From assembly GCA_900556665.1 (NCBI GenBank), contig USPX01000032.1, forward strand, positions 1 through 14,570: a stretch of 14,570 nucleotides of DNA, given 5' to 3'. Source of the stretch: an uncultured Eubacteriales bacterium (GTDB taxonomy: Bacteria > Bacillota_A > Clostridia > Lachnospirales > Cellulosilyticaceae). Below, one piece after another: positions 7,150 through 13,786 of this stretch (positions within the stretch are counted from its first letter, which is position 1; the number at the start of each line of letters is the position of its first letter). The notes under the pieces are model-generated. The model was not told where the DNA came from, made no database searches, and saw only the letters and a list, made by a program, of their open reading frames with translations. A program made the translations under genes and the position numbers.

Positions 7150-8613
7150 ATGAAAATTGGATTTGATAATAACAAATACTTAAAGATGCAATCTGAACAT
7201 ATCCGCGAACGTATTAGTCAATTTGGTGACAAACTCTACTTAGAATTTGGTGGTAAATTATTTGACGATTACCATGCATCTCGCGTATTACCAGGTTTTG
7301 CGCCTGATAGTAAACTTCAAATGTTACTTCAACTTGCTGATCAAGCTGAAATGATTATTTCTATCAATGCCGCTGACATCGAAAAAAATAAAGTAAGACA
7401 CGATTTAGGGATTACTTATGATGAAGATGTTTTACGTCTTATCGAAGTATATAGAGAAAAAGGACTTTATGTAAGTAGTGTTGTTATCACACGTTACACA
7501 GGTCAAGCTGCCCTTAAATCATTCGAAACTAAACTTGAAAATAGAGGTATTAAAGTATACCATCATTATTCTATTGAAGGGTATCCAAATAATATCGCAC
7601 ATATTGTAAGCGACGAAGGATACGGTAAAAATGACTATGTTGAAACAACTCGTCCATTAGTTGTTGTAACTGCTCCAGGTCCAGGAAGTGGAAAAATGGC
7701 CACTTGTCTTTCTCAGTTATACCATGAAAACAAACGTGGCGTAAAAGCTGGATACGCTAAATTTGAAACTTTCCCTATCTGGAACATCCCACTTAAACAC
7801 CCAGTAAACCTTGCTTATGAAGCAGCTACTGCTGATTTAAATGATGTAAATATGATTGACCCATTCCACTTAGAAGCTTATGGTGTAACTACTGTAAATT
7901 ACAACCGCGACATTGAAATTTACCCAGTACTTGCTGCTATGTTCGAAGGAATCTATGGTGAATGTCCTTACCAATCACCAACAGATATGGGTGTTAACAT
8001 GGCAGGTAATTGTATCATTGATGACGAAGTTTGTCAAGAGGCGTCTAGACAAGAAATCATTCGTCGTTACTATCACTCTATGAATCGTCTCAGAAGAGAA
8101 GAAGCAACTAAAGATGAAATTTATAAACTTGAATTATTACTTAAACAAGCAAAGGTTACAACAAATGACCGCCCAGTTGTACCAGTTGCAAATAAATTAG
8201 CGGAGGAAATCGGTGCACCTGCTGCTGCATTAGAACTTCCAGATGGCACAATCGTTACAGGTAAAACAACTGATTTACTTGGTGCTTCTTCTGCAGTGCT
8301 TTTAAATGCTATTAAAACATTAGGTAACATTGCAGATCAGATTCACCTTATTTCACCTGACTTTATTGAGCCAATTCAAAAAGTTAAAACAGTATACTTA
8401 GGTAGCAAAAACCCTCGTCTTCATACAGATGAAGTACTTATTGCACTTTCTATGTGTGCAGCTACTGATCCAAATGCAAGACTTGCACTTCAACAGCTTC
8501 CAAAACTTGCAGGTTGCCAATTACACACATCTGTTATTTTATCTTCTGTAGATAAAAATACATTTAAAAAACTTGGCATTGAAGTAACTAATGAAGCTGT
8601 GTATGAGAACTAA
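7150..8613 (+). CDS. UPF0371/DUF1846 family protein
   Basis: This 487-residue soluble protein is close to the usual length of the UPF0371 (DUF1846) family, whose biochemical function I do not know to be established. The start MKIGFDNNKYLKMQSEHIRERI and the later segments GGKLFDDYHASRVLPGF, YGVTTVNYNRD and SPTDMGVNMAG are highly characteristic. Residues 175-184 read APGPGSGKMA, which resembles a P-loop and suggests nucleotide or phosphate binding; that is inference. The ATG at 7150 has AAAGGAAG 8 bases upstream. Codon choice looks more biased than in neighbouring genes, as in the GH3 gene, which hints at good expression. It stands alone and is followed by the foldback element at 8621. Confidence 0.93.
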   Translation: MKIGFDNNKYLKMQSEHIRERISQFGDKLYLEFGGKLFDDYHASRVLPGFAPDSKLQMLLQLADQAEMIISINAADIEKNKVRHDLGITYDEDVLRLIEVYREKGLYVSSVVITRYTGQAALKSFETKLENRGIKVYHHYSIEGYPNNIAHIVSDEGYGKNDYVETTRPLVVVTAPGPGSGKMATCLSQLYHENKRGVKAGYAKFETFPIWNIPLKHPVNLAYEAATADLNDVNMIDPFHLEAYGVTTVNYNRDIEIYPVLAAMFEGIYGECPYQSPTDMGVNMAGNCIIDDEVCQEASRQEIIRRYYHSMNRLRREEATKDEIYKLELLLKQAKVTTNDRPVVPVANKLAEEIGAPAAALELPDGTIVTGKTTDLLGASSAVLLNAIKTLGNIADQIHLISPDFIEPIQKVKTVYLGSKNPRLHTDEVLIALSMCAATDPNARLALQQLPKLAGCQLHTSVILSSVDKNTFKKLGIEVTNEAVYEN

Positions 8614-8620
8614 GTAGATC

Positions 8621-8797
8621 GCTGGGGACGTTAGAGCTGCTCCTTCCGTGATTTGTGATACTCTAAGCTTGATAAGTAAAGAAACGCGCTGAACTCGCTA
8701 TCGCTCAAACAGCAGCGCTAAAACCTCTTTACTTATCTTCACTAAGAGTATCAGCAAATCACTCCAGAGGCAGACTCTCCCCCACCACGTCCCCAGC
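8621..8797. repeat. Large foldback (hairpin) element of about 177 nt
   Basis: The sequence folds back on itself through four paired blocks. They are 8621-8631 with 8787-8797 (11 bp, GCTGGGGACGT), 8648-8664 with 8745-8762 (17 bp with one bulge), 8671-8682 with 8726-8737 (12 bp), and 8686-8691 with 8713-8718 (6 bp). About 46 pairs lie inside 177 nt, with internal loops between blocks. The element is visibly richer in G and C than its AT-rich flanks. It begins only 8 bases after the DUF1846 stop and has no T-run, so it is not a normal terminator. It may be a non-autonomous mobile repeat (MITE- or REP-like) or a structured RNA. Confidence 0.75.
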
Positions 8798-8943
8798 TTT
8801 CTATTAAGATTCCCATTGGGTAGATAAAAACAAAAGTTAATGTATCCATTTTGATAGTCACTATAAACTTCAAGGTGTTTATAATTACATAAGTATAAAT
8901 ACAAGTTTATTAGTATAAATACATAATATGTAGATATATAAAC
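8798..8943. other. AT-rich spacer with a 12-bp direct repeat
   Basis: This is non-coding as far as I can see. AGTATAAATACA occurs twice, at 8892-8903 and 8912-8923, exactly 20 bp apart. That spacing would suit two binding sites on one DNA face, but no promoter or gene start nearby explains it. Confidence 0.45.
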
Positions 8944-8992
8944 AGTAGCTAGCGCTCAATTAATTAGATTAATTGGGCCATAGCTACTTTTT
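8944..8992 (+). terminator. Hairpin terminator, possibly bidirectional
   Basis: AGTAGCTA (8944-8951) pairs with TAGCTACT (8981-8988), and inside it CAATTAAT (8957-8964) pairs with ATTAATTG (8968-8975). A T5 run follows on the plus strand (8988-8992); the minus-strand exit is only moderately T-rich. It could end read-through from the DUF1846 gene or, on the other strand, transcription of the oxidoreductase remnant, whose frame runs into the hairpin. Confidence 0.6.
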
Positions 8993-9297
8993 GTATTAAT
9001 TAATGTACCACAGCTTAGTTCTATGGCATCTGCTAGTTTTTCTTTTTCTAAGAGCTGACAGACCTTGGCAATTTCCTCTGCTTTTGAGCCTCCTTGTACT
9101 AAATCATCTTGATTTAATTTAATAAGTATTGGATAGTCTTCACCAAGTTCTTTTCTAATCTTGCTGCAAACTTCTGTTAAAAAACGTGCTCTATTTTCTA
9201 ATGAACCACCATAGGCATCTGTTCTTTTATTATAATGTGTGCTTAAAAACTGATTAATCAAACCAATCTGCATTTGATCAAATAGACTCTTCATCAT
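8956..9297 (-). pseudogene. Internally deleted NADH:flavin oxidoreductase (Old Yellow Enzyme family)
   Basis: Only about 113 codons remain of a gene usually about 350 or more codons long. It starts with the family's N-terminus (MMKSLFDQMQIG, with a GGGGG-type ribosome binding site 7 bases before the ATG at 9297). It then jumps at about 9261 straight into the middle of the FMN-binding barrel: LINQFLSTHYNKRTDAYGG, ENRARFLTEV, GEDYPILIKLN and AIELSCGT. About 160 residues between these segments are missing, including most of the early barrel. The C-terminal third is also absent; the frame ends by running into the hairpin at 8944-8988. This cannot be a working enzyme. Its promoter (9348-9376) and the divergent TetR regulator are still intact. 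Confidence 0.85.
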
Positions 9298-9347
9298 AAC
9301 ATGTCCCCCTTTTCTCTTTACTTCTCTACCTATCTGCGACACAATTA

Positions 9348-9376
9348 ATTATAATATTCAGTCAACTCTATAACAA
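9348..9376 (-). promoter_or_regulatory. Promoter of the oxidoreductase remnant, with inverted repeat
   Basis: On the minus strand TTGTTA (9376-9371) and TATAAT (9353-9348) are separated by 17 bases. An imperfect inverted repeat flanks the divergent control region: GCGACACAATT (9336-9346, next to the -10) and AATTGTGTTGC (9408-9418, just before the TetR start), with one mismatch. These may be binding sites for the divergent TetR protein. Confidence 0.55.
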
Positions 9377-9390
9377 TAATTAGGAGGAAA

Positions 9391-9426
9391 GTGACACATT
9401 CACCATCAATTGTGTTGCATAAGTAA
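9391..9426 (+). CDS. Possible 11-residue leader peptide before the TetR gene
   Basis: The only good ribosome binding site upstream of the TetR gene (AGGAGG, 9382-9387) is followed by a GTG at 9391. This opens an 11-codon frame (VTHSPSIVLHK) that stops one base before the TetR ATG at 9428. This could allow translational coupling. The spacing to the GTG is short (3 bases), so the peptide may be a chance frame. Confidence 0.25.
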   Translation: MTHSPSIVLHK

Positions 9427-9427
9427 T

Positions 9428-9967
9428 ATGAAAAAAGGACAAGCACACCCTTCTACCAACCTCTATAATAAATTTATTATAAATGCCTTTTTAGAACTTA
9501 TTATGGAAAAGCCATTAGCTGCTATTACTATTACAGAACTTTGCCAGAGGGCGGATATCTCTAGACGTACTTTTTATAGGCACTTTGAAAAGAAAGAAGA
9601 TATTGTCCAGCATTATATGATGCAAGTTATGAAAGACCTTTCTGATTGCTTAGCCCCTACTTTACAAGCAGGGAATATCCCACAATTTGCTGAGTCCTTC
9701 TTCACCCTTATTACACCTTATATAAACTATATTGCTGTATTTAACAAAAATGGGTTAGGAGATATTGTATTTGCCTGTTATATTAAATGCTTTACGACCA
9801 TGTCTCAAGAAGTGACCCATACACCTGTTCAAGCAGCCTCTTTTCCTAATACCACGGATTGCAAGATGGCTTATCTCTTAGGCGGACTTTGGAGTTTATT
9901 TATATTTTGGCTATCCTATGGTTGTCGTCAAAACCCTGCTGAATTATCTAGGATCATTTCATCTTAG
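9428..9967 (+). CDS. TetR/AcrR family transcriptional regulator
   Basis: This is a 179-residue regulator. The HTH is plain near the N-terminus: AFLELIMEKPLAAITITELCQRADISRRTFYRHFEKKEDI, spanning about residues 18-60. The rest is a helical ligand-binding region ending in an aromatic stretch (GGLWSLFIFWLSYG). The frame can be extended to a TTG at 9410, but the ATG at 9428 (MKKGQAHPS) gives the expected N-terminus. It has no ribosome binding site of its own at proper distance and may depend on the leader frame just upstream. It diverges from the broken Old Yellow Enzyme gene, a frequent partner of such regulators, so it may now be a regulator without its original target. The next gene converges on it 36 bases downstream with no clear terminator. 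Confidence 0.85.
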   Translation: MKKGQAHPSTNLYNKFIINAFLELIMEKPLAAITITELCQRADISRRTFYRHFEKKEDIVQHYMMQVMKDLSDCLAPTLQAGNIPQFAESFFTLITPYINYIAVFNKNGLGDIVFACYIKCFTTMSQEVTHTPVQAASFPNTTDCKMAYLLGGLWSLFIFWLSYGCRQNPAELSRIISS

Positions 9968-10003
9968 GTGCGCTAGTCTTTATTTGTAACAACCTCTAAT
10001 GGG

Positions 10004-10477
10004 CTACTTCTCGTGATGGATATACATTCTAATCATATTACCATCATCTTCTTCAACCATTTCAAGGAACTGCCAGCCACATTTTTCATAGAAGGTGGTA
10101 TGGCCTGTAATAAGATATAAAGTTTCTATGCCCATAGCCTTCATATCTTTACAGACATAATTCAACATTTCCCTGGAAATATTTTGATGACGGTATGCTT
10201 CTTCGACATATACTGCACACACATTTGGACTTAAATCTTTTCTTTTGTGGAAGTCATTTTCAATAACGCCACATCCTGCAATAATTTTTTCCCCTTCAGA
10301 TCGGAAGAGCGTCGTGTAGGGAAAGAGTGTATACCATTGTGGCACAGCGGCTTTAGCTTCTTGGCAGGCCATTATGCTTTCTATATAAGCTTCCTCTGGC
10401 ACTGACCATTTTTCATGGAACCACTTTACTGCCCTTTCATTCCAGGCACTATTATCTCTTAAGTTAATATATTGCAC
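10004..10477 (-). CDS. GNAT family N-acetyltransferase, interrupted by sequencing adapter
   Basis: The 157-residue frame is a GNAT acetyltransferase. The N-terminal part (NERAVKWFHEKWSVPEEAY) and the core (EKIIAGCGVIENDFHKRKDLSPNVCAVYVEEAYR, then the IETLYLITGHTTFYEKCGW strand-helix) fit a small clostridial GNAT group. Residues 50-60 are translated from an Illumina adapter (10298-10330) and are not native, so the true protein differs in length and sequence near residue 50. In the acetyl-CoA loop, RHQNIS replaces the usual Q/R-x-x-G-x-G/A, which may weaken cofactor binding. The start is a GTG at 10477 with GGGGAG 7 bases upstream. The gene follows yaaA by 24 bases, so it is probably the last gene of that operon. 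The substrate is unknown. Confidence 0.85.
   Translation of the reverse strand: MQYINLRDNSAWNERAVKWFHEKWSVPEEAYIESIMACQEAKAAVPQWYTLFPYTTLFRSEGEKIIAGCGVIENDFHKRKDLSPNVCAVYVEEAYRHQNISREMLNYVCKDMKAMGIETLYLITGHTTFYEKCGWQFLEMVEEDDGNMIRMYIHHEK
10298..10330. other. Illumina TruSeq adapter sequence (assembly contamination)
   Basis: These 33 bases match the Illumina adapter that begins AGATCGGAAGAGC and ends GGGAAAGAGTGT, over its full length. On the minus strand they are the standard read-1 primer sequence and translate as TLFPYTTLFRS, a peptide known as a contaminant in protein databases. Because 33 is divisible by 3 the frame is kept, so ordinary gene callers will not flag it. Confidence 0.98.
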
Positions 10478-10501
10478 TTATATCTCCCCTTTTTTTATAA
10501 A

Positions 10502-11257
10502 CTATTTTCCCTCTGCTTTCCTAATGAACACCATCTTTTGATCTGTTGATAAGTCTTCTCTATAGCTATAGCCTAATACATTAAAGGCCTTAAGTTCTTC
10601 AACCTTAGATACCTGATTTTCTGCCATAAATCGCACCATTTCCCCTCTGGCCATTTTAGCCCAAGTCCCCTTTTGCTTAACCTTTCCATTTACATACTCT
10701 GCAAATTCTATAGTTATGAATTGATCCTCTGGTGAAATGTACTTTTCAATGGCTTTAGCATATTCCTTAGATGCTAAATTAATAATAATATGATCATCTG
10801 ACCTAACAGCTTGATATAACTTATCTCCCCAAAATTCGTATAAATCCTTTTTATTACCTATACTTAGCTTAGCCTGCATTTCCAAGCGATAAGGCGTGAC
10901 CCCTGTAAATGGTGTGAGCACACCATAAAACCCTGATAAAATGCGTAAGTGCTCCTCTAAATAATCAAGGGCCTTTTGCGTAAATACCATAGGTGCCATA
11001 TGCAAATATTGTAATCCTTCAAAGGAAACAATGGCTGGTGTAAGCTGCTCTTCTAATTGAATCTCCTTAAACCTTTCGTAATTTAACTGAGCTAGTTTCT
11101 CACTACAAGACCATAATGCTTTAAGTTCTTCATATGACTTATTTTTTATAGACTCACATAATAATTTTGTGTCCTCTAAAAATATAGGTAACTTTTGTAC
11201 CTCAAAAACATCAGTCTCCCTATTCATCTTTTTAGCTGGTGAAATAATAATTCTCAT
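10502..11257 (-). CDS. yaaA: Peroxide stress protein YaaA (DUF328/UPF0246)
   Basis: This 251-residue protein is close in length to E. coli YaaA, a cytoplasmic DNA-binding protein that limits iron-dependent damage under peroxide stress. Characteristic segments are present in order: MRIIISPAKKM at the N-terminus, LSGFYGVLTPFTGVTPYRLEM in the centre, INLASKEYAKA, then KGTWAKMARGEMVRFM and the FNVLGYSY region near the C-terminus. The ATG at 11257 is preceded by AAGGAG with 6-base spacing. It starts 18 bases after the patatin-like gene and ends 24 bases before the GNAT gene, so the three are probably co-transcribed. No peroxide-specific operator is visible. Confidence 0.93.
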   Translation of the reverse strand: MRIIISPAKKMNRETDVFEVQKLPIFLEDTKLLCESIKNKSYEELKALWSCSEKLAQLNYERFKEIQLEEQLTPAIVSFEGLQYLHMAPMVFTQKALDYLEEHLRILSGFYGVLTPFTGVTPYRLEMQAKLSIGNKKDLYEFWGDKLYQAVRSDDHIIINLASKEYAKAIEKYISPEDQFITIEFAEYVNGKVKQKGTWAKMARGEMVRFMAENQVSKVEELKAFNVLGYSYREDLSTDQKMVFIRKAEGK

Positions 11258-11275
11258 TGCTGCTCCTTATAAACC

Positions 11276-12127
11276 TTATCTTCTATCTTTTAAATACTCT
11301 TTTATATCTTCGAGCATACTTTGTGCATCCTTTATACCCAAATCATATAATGCTTGGAGTTTATCAGGGTCCTTCTCTATTCTACCCACTTCTAATCTTT
11401 GAGAAGGCTGCACCACAAATACTTCTTGCTTTTGCTCCAATTCCTTTAATCTCTCCATCGTTTCATTATACATGGCATAACGCTGTCTTAATCTATATTC
11501 AAACTTAGGATACTTCCTGCCATACCCCGCCTTTGTAAGAAGTGGTGACATAGGTTTCTTCACATAATCCTTGTCCTTTGTAAGTACCACAACTAATTTG
11601 TCATAACCCATCTCCTTAAACTTCTCGAAAGGAATACTATCGGCTATAGCCCCATCTAAATACTTATTGCCATCTATGATGACTGGCCTGGATAAAAAAG
11701 GCATAGAAGCTGATGCTCTTAAAATATCCATTTGCTCAAACACACTAGTCACTTGTTTATATTCTGCTTCACCTGTTTCAATGTTAGTCACAACTGCATA
11801 AAAAGGTACCTTAGAAGCCATATAAGTTGCATCATCGAAGATATCTAACTCTCTTGGTACTTTATGATAAGCTAGCTCTGTATCCACAATATTTCCTGTT
11901 TTAATTAAAGGACGAAGTCCTAAATAATTTTTGTCCCCATTGAAACGTTTATTGTATCTTATCACTCTTCCCTTTTGCTTTGAAAGGAAATTTACACCAA
12001 AAATAGCCCCCGCTGATACACCTATAATGCCATCAAATTCTATGCCATTTTCTAAAAATACATCTAATACACCTGCTGTATACATCCCGCGCATTGCGCC
12101 ACCTTCTAATACTAGTCCTACTTTCAT
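11276..12127 (-). CDS. Patatin-like phospholipase (YjjU type)
   Basis: This cytoplasmic serine acyl hydrolase has about 283 residues. The patatin catalytic dyad is complete. The oxyanion-hole loop GGAMRG lies at 11-16, the nucleophile elbow GVSAG at 38-42 with Ser40, and Asp160 in the YLDGA motif (numbered from the upstream ATG at 12133). The remainder, with FYAVVTNIETGEAEY and DILRASASMPFL, fits the bacterial YjjU-like subgroup. The real lipid substrate is unknown. I prefer the ATG at 12127 because GGAG is spaced 7 bases from it, against 1 base from the ATG at 12133. It lies upstream of yaaA in the same operon and 83 bases downstream of the MATE gene. Confidence 0.92.
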   Translation of the reverse strand: MKVGLVLEGGAMRGMYTAGVLDVFLENGIEFDGIIGVSAGAIFGVNFLSKQKGRVIRYNKRFNGDKNYLGLRPLIKTGNIVDTELAYHKVPRELDIFDDATYMASKVPFYAVVTNIETGEAEYKQVTSVFEQMDILRASASMPFLSRPVIIDGNKYLDGAIADSIPFEKFKEMGYDKLVVVLTKDKDYVKKPMSPLLTKAGYGRKYPKFEYRLRQRYAMYNETMERLKELEQKQEVFVVQPSQRLEVGRIEKDPDKLQALYDLGIKDAQSMLEDIKEYLKDRR

Positions 12128-12210
12128 ATTCATACTCCAATACCTTTTTTATTCTATGTTCTTACCATCCATACCATATTTTAATACATCATCAATGAAT
12201 AATCAGCTTT

Positions 12211-13581
12211 TTATTGCGCCTTGGCAAATACTCTTTTACGTATGATAAAGTAAGTAATTAATACGATTGTGCCTGTTACACCCCATGAAATAGGATATAC
12301 ATTTATAAGTGTTTCAAATCCTGTATAAACTTTACACACTGTATAAATCCATACAAGTCTTAATACACATGTTCCAAATATAGTAATAAGTGCTGGTGTC
12401 ATAGAGTAACCTATTCCTCTAAGTGCAGCGCCTCCAATTTCATAGGTTGGAATTAAAATATATAAGGCCATAATATGAATCATACGTATAGAGGCATATT
12501 CTGCAACTTTAGGCTCTGAAGTAAATATACCTATAAAGAAATCTCTGCCTAATATAAAGCCCCAACTGACACATAAAATAATCCCCATACAAGTTGGTAA
12601 TGCCAGACGAAATACCTTTTTACATCTTTCATATTGTCCTGCCCCATAATTTTGGCTTGTAAATGTAACGGTTGCCTGTCCAAAAGCAGATACAATAAAG
12701 TATGTCACAAATTCATAATTTATAATAACTGCTGAGCCTGCTACTGCATCTGAACCATAGCCATTTAAAGCAGATTGAATAAATATATTGGCTATAGAAA
12801 ATACAGAAGTTTGTAGTCCTGCTGGAAGGCCTATTTTTAACATTTGTATTAATTCCGGTTTCCATATCTTTAACTCATTTAAACATAATTTAATATCACT
12901 TTGTTCATGCATTAAAAGGTAAAGTACCATACTTGAACTAATCATATTAGAAACTACAGTAGCAATAGCTACCCCTGCTACGCCCATATGAAATACAATC
13001 ACTAAAAACAAATTTAAGCCTGCATTAATAATGCCAGCTACCATTAAACAGTAAAAAGGTCTCTTCGTATCCCCTATACTTCTTAAAATGGCTGCACCAA
13101 AGTTATAAAGTAATATAAAAGGCATGCCTAAAAAGTAAATACGTAAATAAAGTGTGGCATCTTCTATAATATCTAAAGGTGTATTCATCCACATTAGCAC
13201 AGGCTTTGCAACAAGTTGTCCGAACCCTAATAAAAATACCCCACTTAATAAAGCTACAATAATGGCTGTATGTACTGTTCTTCTAATCTCATCTTTTATA
13301 TTTTGTCCAATGTACTTAGCAATGACTACATTGGCACCTACCGAAATACCTATAAAAATATTAAGTAGTAAGTTAACAAACGGCGCTACACATCCTACTG
13401 CCGCCTGAGCCCTACTACTTGCAAATCTCCCTACTACTGCTACATCTACTGCATTAAATAGCTGCTGTAAAATGCTACTTGCAGCTAGTGGCAAGGCAAA
13501 TAATAAAAGCTTATCAAATATGCTGCCACTTAGCATATCTATAGCTTTACTTTGCCTTTTCTTTACTTCCTGTTCTCCCAT
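12211..13581 (-). CDS. MATE family efflux transporter
   Basis: This is a complete multidrug and toxin extrusion type transporter of about 456 residues with twelve predicted membrane helices in two MatE repeats. The first repeat begins LSGSIFDKLLLFALPLAASSILQQLFNAVDVAVVGRF and continues GISVGANVVIAKYIGQN. The second begins KIGLPAGLQTSVFSIANIFIQSALNGYGSDAVAGSA. Such proteins use a Na+ or H+ gradient to export cationic compounds; the substrate here is unknown. Three in-frame ATGs lie close together. The one at 13581 has GGAG 9 bases upstream and is chosen over 13596, which lacks a ribosome binding site. It heads the minus-strand gene series, with a promoter at 13617-13645. It is unrelated in position to the MATE remnant at 1267. 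Confidence 0.92.
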   Translation of the reverse strand: MGEQEVKKRQSKAIDMLSGSIFDKLLLFALPLAASSILQQLFNAVDVAVVGRFASSRAQAAVGCVAPFVNLLLNIFIGISVGANVVIAKYIGQNIKDEIRRTVHTAIIVALLSGVFLLGFGQLVAKPVLMWMNTPLDIIEDATLYLRIYFLGMPFILLYNFGAAILRSIGDTKRPFYCLMVAGIINAGLNLFLVIVFHMGVAGVAIATVVSNMISSSMVLYLLMHEQSDIKLCLNELKIWKPELIQMLKIGLPAGLQTSVFSIANIFIQSALNGYGSDAVAGSAVIINYEFVTYFIVSAFGQATVTFTSQNYGAGQYERCKKVFRLALPTCMGIILCVSWGFILGRDFFIGIFTSEPKVAEYASIRMIHIMALYILIPTYEIGGAALRGIGYSMTPALITIFGTCVLRLVWIYTVCKVYTGFETLINVYPISWGVTGTIVLITYFIIRKRVFAKAQ

Positions 13582-13616
13582 TTCATCCATCTCCATCTAA
13601 GTTTTGTCTTAAATAT

Positions 13617-13645
13617 ATTATATCTTTTTAAACTATACTTTTAAA
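13617..13645 (-). promoter_or_regulatory. Probable promoter of the MATE-patatin-yaaA-GNAT series
   Basis: On the minus strand TTTAAA (13645-13640) and TATAAT (13622-13617) are 17 bases apart. The -10 is perfect and the -35 matches four of six positions. It lies about 30 bases upstream of the MATE start. Confidence 0.55.
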
Positions 13646-13663
13646 TTAATCATAGTCCACAAA

Positions 13664-13700
13664 AAAACTGTAAGTCTTATAAACTAAGACCTACAGTTTT
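13664..13700 (-). terminator. Terminator after the hydrolase-DUF3237 gene
   Basis: AAAACTGTAAGTCTT (13664-13678) pairs with AAGACCTACAGTTTT (13686-13700) over 15 positions, one of them a G-U wobble on the minus strand, with a 7-base loop. A T7 run follows in the minus direction (13667-13661). It lies about 87 bases beyond the stop at 13787 and separates that gene from the MATE series. Confidence 0.85.
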
Positions 13701-13786
13701 CACTACTTATTATCATTTATTGCTTTATTTTTACATTATGTACTTTTCCATTAAATAAAAAAGCCCTTTTCTCCACTTAACTTCTC

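Noticed and set aside
8621..8797. Foldback element as a simple terminator of the DUF1846 gene
   Set aside because: The stem is far longer than a normal terminator, is interrupted by internal loops, and no T-run follows it on either strand.
8698..8904. 68-codon minus-strand frame
   Set aside because: Half of it is the right arm of the foldback element and the remainder is AT-rich spacer. There is no ribosome binding site and I see no family resemblance.
11169..11508. Two overlapping plus-strand frames across the yaaA/patatin junction
   Set aside because: They are antisense shadows of two well-supported minus-strand genes, with hydrophobic low-complexity translations.
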